From the NCBI GenBank assembly GCA_017881315.1, contig JADGRB010000003.1:1-60320 (forward strand): a stretch of 60,320 bases of DNA. Reading direction: 5' to 3'. The position numbers were made by a program, and so were the translations under genes. The DNA is from Pseudomonadota bacterium. GTDB taxonomy: Bacteria; Myxococcota_A; Polyangia; Fen-1088. The notes beneath the pieces are model-generated. The model did not search any database. It saw nothing but the letters and a program-made list of their open reading frames with translations, and was not told the origin of the DNA. Of this stretch, positions 43,572 through 53,187 are shown piece by piece; the first letter of the stretch is position 1; each line of letters begins with the position of its first letter.

Positions 43572-44359
43572 CCCTTTTCGACCCGGATCGCGACGACGGT
43601 GATGTTGTCGAGGCCGCCGTTCTTGTTGGCGGCCGCGATCAGCTTCTCGCACAGGGCGTCGAGATCCTGCTCGCCCGCTGCCATCGCCGAGATCTCCTCG
43701 TCCTTGATCATCCCGGACAGACCGTCCGAGCAGAGCAGGTATAGATCCCCCAGCGCCGGCGCGTCGACCAGGACGTCGACCTGCACGGTGTCCTTCATGC
43801 CGAGCGCCCGGACGATCACGTTCTTGTGCGGGAACGACGCGATCTCGTCGGCCGAGAGGTTCTTCATCTTGATGTAGTCGTTGAGCAGCGAGTGGTCCTC
43901 GGTCATCTGCTTCAAGACGCCGTCCCGCCAGCGGTAGAGGCGGCTGTCGCCGACGTGCCCGATCACGAGCGCGCGGTCGATGAACAGCGTCGAGACCACG
44001 GTGGTCCCCATGCCGTGGCAGCGCGGATCTTTCTGCGCCTGCTCGTGGATCTTGAGGTTCGCCAGCTTGATGGCCGTGACCATGCGGTTGGTGTCGTAGC
44101 GGTTGCCGTGATCCATCTTGAAGGGCCAGGTGAGCTGCTGGTCCTCCTGGGTCGCCTTGAAGAACCCGACGATGGTCTCGACCGCCATCCGGCTGGCCAC
44201 CTCGCCGGAGGCGTGCCCGCCCATGCCGTCGGCGACGATCGCGAGGCGCTCGGTCTCGGGCAGGTAGAACGCGTCCTCGTTGTGGGCGCGTTTCATCCCC
44301 ACGTTCGACTCGCCCGCGAATCGCACGCGCATGCCGTCCAGCGGAAACGACGAGCTCAT
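43568..44359 (-). CDS. PP2C-type Ser/Thr protein phosphatase
   Basis: A 263-residue metal-dependent phosphatase that removes phosphate from Ser/Thr. Motifs: SNVGMKRAHNEDAF, VADGMGGHASGEVASRMA with the metal-binding Asp and Gly, VGDSRLYRWRDG, and LLCSDGLSGMI; the final metal-binding motif GLDNITVVAIRV is also present. It is cytoplasmic and is the last gene of a five-gene minus-strand operon. Its start overlaps the DAG-kinase-like stop (ATGA). Confidence 0.95.
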   Translation of the reverse strand: MSSSFPLDGMRVRFAGESNVGMKRAHNEDAFYLPETERLAIVADGMGGHASGEVASRMAVETIVGFFKATQEDQQLTWPFKMDHGNRYDTNRMVTAIKLANLKIHEQAQKDPRCHGMGTTVVSTLFIDRALVIGHVGDSRLYRWRDGVLKQMTEDHSLLNDYIKMKNLSADEIASFPHKNVIVRALGMKDTVQVDVLVDAPALGDLYLLCSDGLSGMIKDEEISAMAAGEQDLDALCEKLIAAANKNGGLDNITVVAIRVEKG

Positions 44360-45357
44360 CGAAGTTTCTCCATCGTATCCTTCCGTGGCGAGGCGATCAA
44401 CGCGGAGACGGGCTTGACGAACGTGATCGTCGGCCCGACCGAGATGCAGAGCGGGCCTTCGCCCCGGTAGAGATCGCCGTCGATCGTGTAGGCCATGCTG
44501 CCGTCGCCGCCGCTCTCACGGTTCTTGGGGACCACCTCCAGCCGGGAGGCGACGGCGCTGAAGGCGCGGGTGGGTGCGATGCCACGGCCGGCGTGGACCG
44601 CCCACAGATCCGGAATCAGCGACAGCGGCGCGCCGTGGATGGCGAGCACGCCGAAGCGCTCTAGATCGTCGTCGGCGCGGTGGTTGAGCTTGAACCCAAG
44701 CCCCACCTCGCGCACGGTCGCCGCGCCGACCCCGACGAACGACGTTCGGTCGAGCAGCTCGCCGTCGATCCGGATCGTCCCTTCGAACCTACGAAACAGG
44801 CGGCGGATGAACGGACCTCCGAAGAGCGAGGAGCCGAATCCACGCAGGAGCAGCCAGGCGGCGCGCGCCGGGCCATACCGACCGGTTCCGTAGTACTCGC
44901 CCAGGAAGTTCGCCATCAGGCCGTTGCCGAAGATGAAGCCCAGCGCGTCGCCGATGCGCAGGCACCTCCGCTGCAGCGTTTCGAGCGGACGCCGGCTTCG
45001 CGCCGTCTCGACGACCGATCCCAGGAACGTCATCGGGCGTTCGCGGATGCCCAGCGACGCCGCCACCACGTTCATCGTGCCACCGCACAGAACCGCCAGC
45101 GGCGGAATGGGTTCGGCGCCGAAGGCCACCCCGAGGGCGGTGACCGCCCGATGCAGAGTGCCGTCCCCGCCGTGAATGGCGATCACCGACGGCGGGCTCG
45201 CGCGCAGGGCGGCCGCGGCCTCGGCCAGCTCGTCGAGCGTCTTGGGCGCGAGCACCCGCCCCTCGGCGCCGAGGAGCGCCTGGAACTCCGCCGCCAGGCG
45301 CGGGTTGCGTCGATTGGCGCGCGAGCGCGGGTTGACGAGGACGGCGATGGGGGTCAG
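44356..45357 (-). CDS. Diacylglycerol-kinase-family lipid kinase, probable CTG start
   Basis: A 333-residue lipid kinase-like protein. The ATP-binding GGDGTLH motif is in AIHGGDGTLHRAV; downstream is GGTMNVVAASLGI. The conserved N-terminal strand IAVLVNPRSRANR is encoded upstream of the first ATG/GTG (45255), and the frame is closed by a stop at 45363-45361. The only start that keeps this motif is CTG at 45357, which overlaps the previous stop (CTGA), like the ATGA overlaps elsewhere in this operon. It probably phosphorylates diacylglycerol, sphingoid or related lipids. Confidence 0.85.
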   Translation of the reverse strand: MTPIAVLVNPRSRANRRNPRLAAEFQALLGAEGRVLAPKTLDELAEAAAALRASPPSVIAIHGGDGTLHRAVTALGVAFGAEPIPPLAVLCGGTMNVVAASLGIRERPMTFLGSVVETARSRRPLETLQRRCLRIGDALGFIFGNGLMANFLGEYYGTGRYGPARAAWLLLRGFGSSLFGGPFIRRLFRRFEGTIRIDGELLDRTSFVGVGAATVREVGLGFKLNHRADDDLERFGVLAIHGAPLSLIPDLWAVHAGRGIAPTRAFSAVASRLEVVPKNRESGGDGSMAYTIDGDLYRGEGPLCISVGPTITFVKPVSALIASPRKDTMEKLR

Positions 45358-45728
45358 TCGCTACCGTCCGCGTCGTCGCCGGGCGCATCGTCGGTTTCGC
45401 CGGGCGCGTCGTCGGCCTCGCCGAGCGCCGCCGCGATCTCCGAGATTTTGGGATACCAGCCCTCGAACACCTCGACGATCTGGCGCGCCTGCTTCTCGTT
45501 CGAGATGTTGAACGACGACTGCTTGCGATAGGTCCCCTTCGATTTCTTGAAGCGGACGATGGCCATCTTGGGCGGCCGAAACTTTCCTTTGGCCCGGTCG
45601 AGCTCCTGGAACAGAAACATCACCGTCGCCCAGCTCCCCTTGGTCAGGACCGCCTTGTCGATCTGCTTCCGAACCAGCGTTCCTTCGTCCTCGTAGTCGT
45701 AGGTCAGCTCTTCCAGCGTCTCGGCCAT
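45354..45728 (-). CDS. Small acidic-tailed hypothetical protein
   Basis: A 124-residue cytoplasmic protein of unknown function. The body is mixed beta/alpha with KGSWATVMFLFQELDRAKG and RPPKMAIVRFKKSKGTYRKQ; the C-terminal 25 residues are Asp/Glu-rich (DDAPGETDDAPGDD). It may bind nucleic acid or a partner via the basic centre. ATG 45728. It lies between the PilZ and lipid-kinase genes in the operon. Confidence 0.7.
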   Translation of the reverse strand: MAETLEELTYDYEDEGTLVRKQIDKAVLTKGSWATVMFLFQELDRAKGKFRPPKMAIVRFKKSKGTYRKQSSFNISNEKQARQIVEVFEGWYPKISEIAAALGEADDAPGETDDAPGDDADGSD

Positions 45729-45744
45729 CGCTCGGATCCTCTTT

Positions 45745-46089
45745 CTAGGAGATGCGGGCGTGGATCGCCGCGCGGTCGTCCGTGGAGAGGTCGAGGAACT
45801 CGAGACCCATCCCGGGGAACTTGTCCTTTTGACCGCCGCGCGCGACACGCACCACCCGGCTCTGCGTGCGGATGTGGCGCCCGCCGGGGAGGTCGAACTC
45901 GATCAGCAGCACCTCGCCCACCTCGAAGAGGACGTCCGCGCGCAGGAAGGTGCCGCCGCAGGAGACGTCGGTGGTGGAGAAGCGGATCGGCTTGCGGACC
46001 TTCTTCGCGGCGTCTGAAACCAGCACCGCGAGCTCCAGATCGACGCGCGGATTCTTGCGCGTGTCGCGACCGGCGGGCCCGGGGCTCAC
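45745..46089 (-). CDS. PilZ-domain protein
   Basis: A 114-residue single-domain protein of the PilZ family, binding cyclic di-GMP. The RxxxR motif (RKNPR) and DxSxxG (DVSCGGTF) are both present, so ligand binding is expected. The GTG start (46089) overlaps the stop of the lipoprotein gene (GTGA). PilZ proteins control motility, exopolysaccharide or secretion. Confidence 0.9.
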   Translation of the reverse strand: MSPGPAGRDTRKNPRVDLELAVLVSDAAKKVRKPIRFSTTDVSCGGTFLRADVLFEVGEVLLIEFDLPGGRHIRTQSRVVRVARGGQKDKFPGMGLEFLDLSTDDRAAIHARIS

Positions 46090-47000
46090 GGGCGCAGCTC
46101 CAGCGCCAGGGCCGAGCGGACCTCGACCGAGACCCGAGCGCCCCCCGCCGTCAGCGGCTCCCGGACCCGTATCCGGCGCGCCACCTCGATCGACGCCGCG
46201 ACGCCGTTGGGCGCGCCCGATCGCGTGTGCAGCAGGTGGACCAGCAGCGCGCGGGGGATGACCACGATCGCCTCCGTCGAGGCGTTGGTCGGCACCGTGC
46301 AGGTCACGGCGACCGTCGCGCCGAACGGCCGGAGCTCGACGATGGCGCCGGCGGCGGCGCCCAGCGACAGAGCCAGTCCGGCGCCGGTTTCGACCCGAGC
46401 GCCCGCGGTCGGCGCGACCCCATTGATGGTCGTGAGGTGCGGCAACGCTGGCACCGACAGCTCGGCGATCGCCAGCTCCGAGTCGGCGCTGTAGAGGTTG
46501 ACGTGCTCGGGCATCGTCGCGAGCGGCTGGGGGCCGGCCTCGGCGACCACCCCGCCCACCACGCCCGCCACGTCCGGAAAAACCCGGGGGAACGGGCGCA
46601 CGAGCGGCAACGTCGGATCGCTGGCACCGAAGCCGACGCCGACGCCGCTCAGCTCCTCGAGATCGATCGAGCTGCCGCGGGCGCCGAGGGCGCTGGTCGC
46701 CTCGTCCACGTCGCGCAGCGCGCATCCCTGATCGGGCGCCGCCGCCGAGAGCGGATCGACGAGCCCCAGCACGTCCTCGCCGTCGGGCCCGGAGGTCGCG
46801 GCACGAAATCCGAGCACCGAGACCGTGGGCGGCTTTTCCCCGGTGACGTCGAAGCGGATCGAAAGCTCCGCCGAAGTGGCGCTGATGGCCGTCTGGGCGT
46901 CGGGCGTGTGCCCGCCACCGTCGCAGCCGGCCGCCAGCAGCCCGGCCGCGACGAGCGCAGCCATGGCACGAGCGCGAATTTCGACGCGGGAGCTGGGCAT
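46086..47000 (-). CDS. Exported lipoprotein, unknown
   Basis: A 304-residue protein with a lipobox signal (LVAAGLLAAGCDGGG), so it is probably anchored in a membrane. The rest is beta-rich and Val/Ala-rich with no recognised domain. ATG 47000. It is the first gene of the minus-strand operon that continues with PilZ, unknown, lipid kinase and PP2C. Confidence 0.75.
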   Translation of the reverse strand: MPSSRVEIRARAMAALVAAGLLAAGCDGGGHTPDAQTAISATSAELSIRFDVTGEKPPTVSVLGFRAATSGPDGEDVLGLVDPLSAAAPDQGCALRDVDEATSALGARGSSIDLEELSGVGVGFGASDPTLPLVRPFPRVFPDVAGVVGGVVAEAGPQPLATMPEHVNLYSADSELAIAELSVPALPHLTTINGVAPTAGARVETGAGLALSLGAAAGAIVELRPFGATVAVTCTVPTNASTEAIVVIPRALLVHLLHTRSGAPNGVAASIEVARRIRVREPLTAGGARVSVEVRSALALELRP

Positions 47001-47022
47001 GAACGTCGGACCGGGACTCAAC

Positions 47023-47052
47023 ACTATAACGTTGACGGCGGCAACTCGCCAA
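47023..47052 (-). promoter_or_regulatory. Possible promoter of the lipoprotein/PilZ operon
   Basis: On the minus strand TTGGCG (47052-47047) and TATAGT (47028-47023) are 18 bases apart, about 23 bases before the ATG at 47000. It fits sigma-70 spacing and would drive the five-gene operon. Confidence 0.5.
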
Positions 47053-47089
47053 TCGGTAGGGAAAATCATGATATGGAAATGGAGTTCGC

Positions 47090-47407
47090 ATGGCCCGGAT
47101 CGGTCCCGAAGAAGTGCGCGAGCTGGCGACGCTGGCTCGCCTCCAGCTCTCCGAGGAAGAGGTGGCGCGCATGACCGGGGATCTGGCCGCGATCCTCGAC
47201 TACGTCGACGCGTTGAGGGCGCTCGACACCACCGACGTGGAGCCGATGACGCACGCGGTGCCGTTCGATTGTCCCCTGCGGGCCGATCGGGTTGCGCCCT
47301 CGCTGTCGGTGGAAGAGGCGCTGGCGAACGCACCGCGGCGCGAGGGGAGCTTCTTCGAAGTGCCGCGCATCGTCCCGGTGGCGGGCGCCCCCGAGGACGA
47401 GTCGTGA
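47090..47407 (+). CDS. gatC: Asp-tRNA/Glu-tRNA amidotransferase subunit GatC
   Basis: A 105-residue subunit that stabilises GatA in the amidotransferase converting Glu-tRNA-Gln and Asp-tRNA-Asn. The N-terminal helix (VRELATLARLQLSEEEVARM) and the DLAAILDYVDALRALDT segment are typical. First gene of the gatCAB operon; gatA follows 10 bases later. Confidence 0.95.
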   Translation: MARIGPEEVRELATLARLQLSEEEVARMTGDLAAILDYVDALRALDTTDVEPMTHAVPFDCPLRADRVAPSLSVEEALANAPRREGSFFEVPRIVPVAGAPEDES

Positions 47408-47417
47408 CGGTGGGCCG

Positions 47418-48899
47418 GTGATCGACGTGCGTGGCGCGAGCGCGGTGGCGCTCGCGGACGGCGTTCGCGCCGGCAAATGGCGGGCCCGTGACGTCGTCGA
47501 TCGGTACCTCGACAGGATCGCGCGACTCGACCCGGCGCTCGGCTGCTACCTGCTGGTCGACGCGGCCGGCGCCCGGCGGCAGGCCGACGCGGTCGACGCC
47601 GCCCAGAAGGCCGGGCGGGACCCGGGCCCGCTGGCCGGCGTTCCGCTCGGCATCAAGGACATCTTCTGTACCCGCGGGGTCGAGACCACCTGCGCCTCGA
47701 AGATCCTGCGCGGCTTCGTTCCGCCCTACGAATCGACCGCGACCACGCGCCTCGGCGCTGCCGGTGCGGTCTCGCTGGGCAAGCTCAACATGGACGAGTT
47801 CGCGATGGGCTCCTCGACGGAGAACAGCTCCGCCGGGCCCACGCGCAACCCCTGGTCGCCCGCGCACGTGCCGGGCGGATCGTCGGGCGGGTCGGCAGCG
47901 GCGGTGGCCGCGTCGCTCTGCGCGGGCGCGACCGGCACCGACACCGGCGGCTCGATCCGACAGCCGGCCGCGCTGTGCGGCGTGGTCGGAATGAAGCCGA
48001 CCTATGGACGGGTCTCGCGGTACGGCGTCATCGCCTTCGCGTCGTCGCTCGATCACCCGGGGCCGTTTGGGCGCACCGTCGAGGACGCGGCCGCCCTGCT
48101 GGAGGTGATGGCGGGTCCCGACCCGCTCGACGCGACCTCGATCCCGCAGCCGGTGGGTGCCTATCGCCAGGCCGCGCGCGCCGGGGCCGCGGGCCTGGCC
48201 GGCGTTCGTCTCGGGGTGCCGACCGAATATTTTCAAGCCGGGATGGACCCCGAGGTCGAGACCTCGGTGCGCGCGGCGATCGACGAGCTGGCCCGGGCCG
48301 GGGCGAAGATCGTTCCGGTGTCGCTGCCGCACACCAAGTACGCGATCGCGACCTACTACCTCATCTGCACCGCCGAGGCGTCCTCGAACCTCGCGCGCTT
48401 CGACGGGGTTCGCTACGGACACCGTACCGCGCAGGCGCGCTCGCTGGACGAGCTTTACGCCAAGACGCGCGGCGAAGGGTTCGGCGCCGAGCCCAAGCGG
48501 CGCATCATGCTGGGCGCCTACGTCCTGCGCGCCGGTTACTACGAGGCCTACTACGGCAAGGCCTTGCGCGCGCGGCGCAAGATCGCCGACGATTTCTCGG
48601 CCGCCTTCGCCGGCTGCGACGCGATCGTGACGCCGACCTCGCCGGTGCCGGCGTTCAAATTCGGCGAGCGGTCGGCGGACCCGCTGCAGATGTACCTGGC
48701 CGACGTCTACACGGTGGCGCCGGACCTGGCGGGGATCCCGGCGCTCTCGCAACCCTGCGGGCTCACCCGGGCGGGGTTGCCGATCGGTCTTCAGACCATC
48801 GGGCCGGCGCTGGGCGAGGAGATCTGCTTCCGCGTCGCGGGCGCCTTCGAGGCCCGCACCGACTGGCACCAACAACTTCCCCCGGATGCGGCGCCGTGA
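47418..48899 (+). CDS. gatA: Amidotransferase subunit GatA
   Basis: A 493-residue amidase that releases ammonia from glutamine. The Ser-cisSer-Lys triad is present: Lys in GVPLGIKDIFCTRG, the cis-Ser in GGSSGGSAAAVAASL and the nucleophile Ser in TDTGGSIRQPAALCG. It starts at GTG 47418. Its end overlaps the gatB start (GTGA, 48896-48899). Confidence 0.95.
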   Translation: MIDVRGASAVALADGVRAGKWRARDVVDRYLDRIARLDPALGCYLLVDAAGARRQADAVDAAQKAGRDPGPLAGVPLGIKDIFCTRGVETTCASKILRGFVPPYESTATTRLGAAGAVSLGKLNMDEFAMGSSTENSSAGPTRNPWSPAHVPGGSSGGSAAAVAASLCAGATGTDTGGSIRQPAALCGVVGMKPTYGRVSRYGVIAFASSLDHPGPFGRTVEDAAALLEVMAGPDPLDATSIPQPVGAYRQAARAGAAGLAGVRLGVPTEYFQAGMDPEVETSVRAAIDELARAGAKIVPVSLPHTKYAIATYYLICTAEASSNLARFDGVRYGHRTAQARSLDELYAKTRGEGFGAEPKRRIMLGAYVLRAGYYEAYYGKALRARRKIADDFSAAFAGCDAIVTPTSPVPAFKFGERSADPLQMYLADVYTVAPDLAGIPALSQPCGLTRAGLPIGLQTIGPALGEEICFRVAGAFEARTDWHQQLPPDAAP

Positions 48900-50341
48900 G
48901 CGTCAACGACTATGAGGTGGTCATCGGGCTCGAGGTTCACGTCCAGCTCGCCACCAGGTCGAAGATCTTTTCCTGGTCATCGGCCGCGTTCGGCGGCGAT
49001 CCGAACTCCCACACCGATCCGGTCTGCCTCGGCCTGCCCGGCACGCTGCCGGTCTTGAACCGCGCCGCCGTCGATTCGGCCGTGCGCCTCGGTCTGGCGG
49101 CCGGATGCACGATCCGCACGCGCTGTCGCTTCGCGCGCAAGCACTTCTTCTACGCGGACCTGCCCAAGGGATTTCAGATCTCGCAGTTCGACGAGCCGAT
49201 CTGCGACGGGGGCGCCATCAAATTTCGCCTGCACGGCGAGCTCCGCAGCGTCGCGCTCACGCGCATCCACCTCGAAGAGGACACGGGGAAAAACATCCAC
49301 GCCGCCGCCGGGGTCAGCTTCGTCGACTACAACCGCGCCGGGGTTCCGCTCTGCGAGATCGTGAGCGAGCCCGACATTCGCTCGGCCGAGGAGGCCGCCG
49401 AATACGTCCGGGCGGTCCGGGCGCTGGTCCGTTACCTCGGCATCGGCGACGGGAACATGGAAGAGGGATCGCTCCGCTGCGACGCCAACGTCTCCTTGCG
49501 AATTCGCGGCGCCGCCGCCTATGGCACCAAGGCGGAGATCAAGAACATGAACTCGTTCAAGAACGTGCGCGACGCGATCGAGCACGAGATCAAGCGTCAG
49601 GCGACGATCCTCGATCGCGGGGAGCGCGTCGCGCAGGAGACCCGCCTGTGGGACCCCGCCCGGGGCGTGACGCAGTCGATGCGCTCGAAGGAGAGCGCGC
49701 ACGACTACCGCTACTTCCCCGAGCCCGATCTGCCGCCGCTGGTGGTGACCGAGGCGGAGCTGGCGGCGTTTCGCGGAAGCCTCCCCGAGCTTCCCGAAGA
49801 TCGCTTCGCCCGCTACACCGGTTCGGTCGGCCTGTCGCCGCAGGACGCGGGGGTGCTGGTCGCCGATCACGAGATCGCCAGCTACTTCGATGCCGTCGTC
49901 TCGGCCGGCGCGCCGCCCAAGCGGGCCGCCAACTGGCTCATCAACGAGGTGCTGGCGCGCGCCGCCGACCCGCGCCGGCTGGGCGACGCCGATCTGCCGG
50001 TCCCGCCGCCCGCGCTCGCGGAACTGGTCAAGCTGGTGGAAGACGGGACGCTCTCCGGCAAGCTTGCGAAGGATGTATTCGCGCGCATGTGGACCGAGCG
50101 GCGCACGGCGGGCGAGATCGTCAAAGCAGAGGGGCTCGCTCAGGTCTCTGACAGCTCCGCGCTCGAGGCGATCTGCCAGCGCATCGTCGCCGCCCATCCC
50201 GAAGAGGTGGCCCGGGTTCACAACAATCCGAAGCTGATCGGTTTCTTCGTCGGCGCGGTCATGAAGGAGACCGGCGGCAAGGGGAACCCCAAGGCCATCA
50301 ACGACATCCTCCGGCGTCTTTTGGGCCCCGCCTCGTCCTGA
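48896..50341 (+). CDS. gatB: Amidotransferase subunit GatB
   Basis: A 481-residue subunit that binds the mischarged tRNA and activates its side chain. Family motifs: VVIGLEVHVQLATRSKIF, LPKGFQISQFDEPI, GSLRCDANVSLRI, EIKNMNSFKNVRDAIEHE. The C-terminal YqeY-like tail is present (NPKLIGFFVGAVMKETGGK). GTG start at 48896. Presence of gatCAB suggests that at least one of GlnRS/AsnRS is missing or supplemented. Confidence 0.95.
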   Translation: MSVNDYEVVIGLEVHVQLATRSKIFSWSSAAFGGDPNSHTDPVCLGLPGTLPVLNRAAVDSAVRLGLAAGCTIRTRCRFARKHFFYADLPKGFQISQFDEPICDGGAIKFRLHGELRSVALTRIHLEEDTGKNIHAAAGVSFVDYNRAGVPLCEIVSEPDIRSAEEAAEYVRAVRALVRYLGIGDGNMEEGSLRCDANVSLRIRGAAAYGTKAEIKNMNSFKNVRDAIEHEIKRQATILDRGERVAQETRLWDPARGVTQSMRSKESAHDYRYFPEPDLPPLVVTEAELAAFRGSLPELPEDRFARYTGSVGLSPQDAGVLVADHEIASYFDAVVSAGAPPKRAANWLINEVLARAADPRRLGDADLPVPPPALAELVKLVEDGTLSGKLAKDVFARMWTERRTAGEIVKAEGLAQVSDSSALEAICQRIVAAHPEEVARVHNNPKLIGFFVGAVMKETGGKGNPKAINDILRRLLGPASS

Positions 50342-50345
50342 TCCC

Positions 50346-50373
50346 TTGACAGCGGGCCGGCGTTCCCTAGACT
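50346..50373 (+). promoter_or_regulatory. Promoter of rplU-rpmA-obg
   Basis: TTGACA (50346-50351) and TAGACT (50368-50373) with a 16-base spacer. The predicted start lies about 24 bases before the rplU ATG, and GGGAGG (50388-50393) is a good ribosome-binding site. Confidence 0.75.
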
Positions 50374-50403
50374 ACGCCGCTTCGCCTGGGAGGCCCAAGT
50401 TCG

Positions 50404-50760
50404 ATGTACGCCGTGATCGCTTCTGGAGGAAAACAATACCGCGTGAGCGAGGGGGAGACCCTGCGCGTGGAGAAGCTGGTGGGGCCGGCCGGCACCAAGG
50501 TGACGTTCGGGCCGCTGCTCTTCGCAGACGACGGCGGGGGCGTTCAGGTGGGAAAGCCGACCGTCGCGGGCGTCACCGTCGAGGCTGAGATCCTCGAGCA
50601 GGGCCTGGGCAAGAAGATCATCATCTTCAAGTACAAGCGACGGAAGAGCTATCGCCGCAAGGCGGGCCACCGCCAGCCGTTCACCTCGCTCAAGATCACC
50701 GCGATCAATGCCGGCGTGGCCACGGCTGGCAGCGCAGGCAGCGTAGGATCGAAGGCCTAG
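50404..50760 (+). CDS. rplU: 50S ribosomal protein L21
   Basis: A 118-residue ribosomal protein with the expected N-terminus ([20 protein letters not shown]) and the basic [18 protein letters not shown] segment. About 15 residues (Ala/Gly/Ser-rich) extend the C-terminus beyond most homologues. Two bases separate it from rpmA. Confidence 0.97.
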   Translation: MYAVIASGGKQYRVSEGETLRVEKLVGPAGTKVTFGPLLFADDGGGVQVGKPTVAGVTVEAEILEQGLGKKIIIFKYKRRKSYRRKAGHRQPFTSLKITAINAGVATAGSAGSVGSKA

Positions 50761-50762
50761 CC

Positions 50763-51044
50763 ATGGCACACAAGAAAGGCCAAGGCAGCTCCCGCAACGG
50801 CCGCGATTCGCAGTCGCAGCGGCGGGGCATCAAGCGCCACGCCGGGCAGGTCGTGCTGGCCGGCAACATCCTGGTCCGTCAGGTCGGGACGGTCGTCCAC
50901 CCGGGCCGGAACGTCGGCATGGGGCGGGACTTCACGCTGTTCGCGCTCAAGGCCGGCGAGGTCAAGTACGTCAAGTCGGGCCCGCGCACGGTGGTCAGCA
51001 TCGTGGCGGCGCCGGCCGACGTGACGCCGGCGGCCAGCGCCTAA
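50763..51044 (+). CDS. rpmA: 50S ribosomal protein L27
   Basis: A 93-residue ribosomal protein near the peptidyl-transferase centre. The N-terminus [20 protein letters not shown] is of the non-cleaved type, and [19 protein letters not shown] is conserved. The end is Ala-rich. Confidence 0.97.
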   Translation: MAHKKGQGSSRNGRDSQSQRRGIKRHAGQVVLAGNILVRQVGTVVHPGRNVGMGRDFTLFALKAGEVKYVKSGPRTVVSIVAAPADVTPAASA

Positions 51045-51072
51045 GCGCGCTGGTTTCGCCCGAGGCGCGTGA

Positions 51073-52158
<1,086 letters not shown>

Positions 52159-52217
52159 GCTCCCCGCCGTGCCTCGCGCGGCCGGTTTGGGGGGGACGGA
52201 CCAGCGGATCGGACGTT

Positions 52218-52271
52218 CGGAAGTCGGAAGTCGGGTCGGAAGGCGGAAGGAAGCCGGAAGTCGGAAGTCGG
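52218..52271. repeat. Degenerate GGAAGTC short repeats
   Basis: GGAAGTC or close variants (GGAAGGC, GGAAGCC) recur about six times in 55 bases between obg and the next promoter. The tract is not coding. It may be slippage debris or spaced regulator contacts upstream of the secreted-protein operon. Confidence 0.6.
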
Positions 52272-52298
52272 TTGTGGAAAACGCGGAAAAGCCGAAGA

Positions 52299-52327
52299 TT
52301 GACCGCACTTGCGGGTCCTGATATAGA
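52299..52327 (+). promoter_or_regulatory. Promoter of the secreted TPR operon
   Basis: TTGACC (52299-52304) and TATAGA (52322-52327) are separated by 17 bases. The start would be near 52334, giving a leader of about 67 bases before the ATG at 52401. It is the only promoter seen for the four genes that follow. Confidence 0.7.
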
Positions 52328-52400
52328 ACATCGGCTTCATTGCTGCTCCGCACTTCGGCCCTCTCCATACGCCCCTTCAATCGCCTGACGGAGTTACGAC

Positions 52401-53174
52401 ATGACATCGCTGCGGACAGTTCTTTCGCGTGGGGCGTTCCGCGCCCTGGGGGTAGTGGCGCTCTTAGGGGCGTTGGGCGCTTCAGCGCACGCGCAGACTC
52501 CGCCGCCTGCCGCGTCCGCCACGCCGTCACCTCCGCCCGCACCATCGGCCGCGCCGCCCGCGCCCGCTGACGCCGCGGCGGCGACGCCGCCGGCTCCCGG
52601 TGGCGGCGCTGGCGCCGGCGCCGATCCGGGTGCCTACACCGTTCGCCTCCGCTCGCTCGAGAAGAACGTCAACGAGCTCAAGGAGCAGATCTTTCGGACC
52701 AAGGCCCGCCTCAACCTCCTCAAGGAGACGGTCCTGGGCGGCGTGATCGGCGCCTCCCGGGCGATCATCCACCACAAGAACGAGATGGGCAGCTCCTTCA
52801 AGCTGATCAAGGCGGCCTACGCGCTCGACGGTGTCCAGATCTTCGCCAAGGCGGACGACACCGGCGCGCTGGCCGAGATGCAGGACTTCGACGTCTACAA
52901 CGGCGCCATCCAGCCCGGATCGCACACGCTGTCGGTCGCCCTGACCTACCAGGGGAACGGCTTCGGCGTGTTCAGCTACCTCAAGGGCTACAAATTCAAC
53001 GTCAAGTCCAGCCACACCTTCGTGGCCGGGGATTCGAAGACCACCAACATCACGGTGGTCGGGTACGAAAAAGGAAACATCACCACACAGCTTTCGGACA
53101 AGCCGGCGGTGGACTTCCGCGTGAACGTCATCTCGGCTGGCGAGGGTGGGGCGACTGCGGCGGCGAAGAAGTAA
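52401..53174 (+). CDS. Exported coiled-coil protein
   Basis: A 257-residue protein with a signal peptide (GVVALLGALGASAHAQ), a Pro/Ala linker (residues 32-75), a short coiled coil (RLRSLEKNVNELKEQIFRTK) and a C-terminal beta domain (ALDGVQIFAKADDTG, QPGSHTLSVALTYQG). The Pro/Ala linker could cause a misleading match to dihydrolipoamide acyltransferases. Family unknown. First gene of the operon ending with the TPR proteins. Confidence 0.75.
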   Translation: MTSLRTVLSRGAFRALGVVALLGALGASAHAQTPPPAASATPSPPPAPSAAPPAPADAAAATPPAPGGGAGAGADPGAYTVRLRSLEKNVNELKEQIFRTKARLNLLKETVLGGVIGASRAIIHHKNEMGSSFKLIKAAYALDGVQIFAKADDTGALAEMQDFDVYNGAIQPGSHTLSVALTYQGNGFGVFSYLKGYKFNVKSSHTFVAGDSKTTNITVVGYEKGNITTQLSDKPAVDFRVNVISAGEGGATAAAKK

Positions 53175-53187
53175 CCAAGCAGGGTCG

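Noticed and set aside
52401..53174. Dihydrolipoamide acyltransferase
   Set aside because: Only the Pro/Ala linker would match; there is no lipoyl or catalytic domain and a signal peptide is present.
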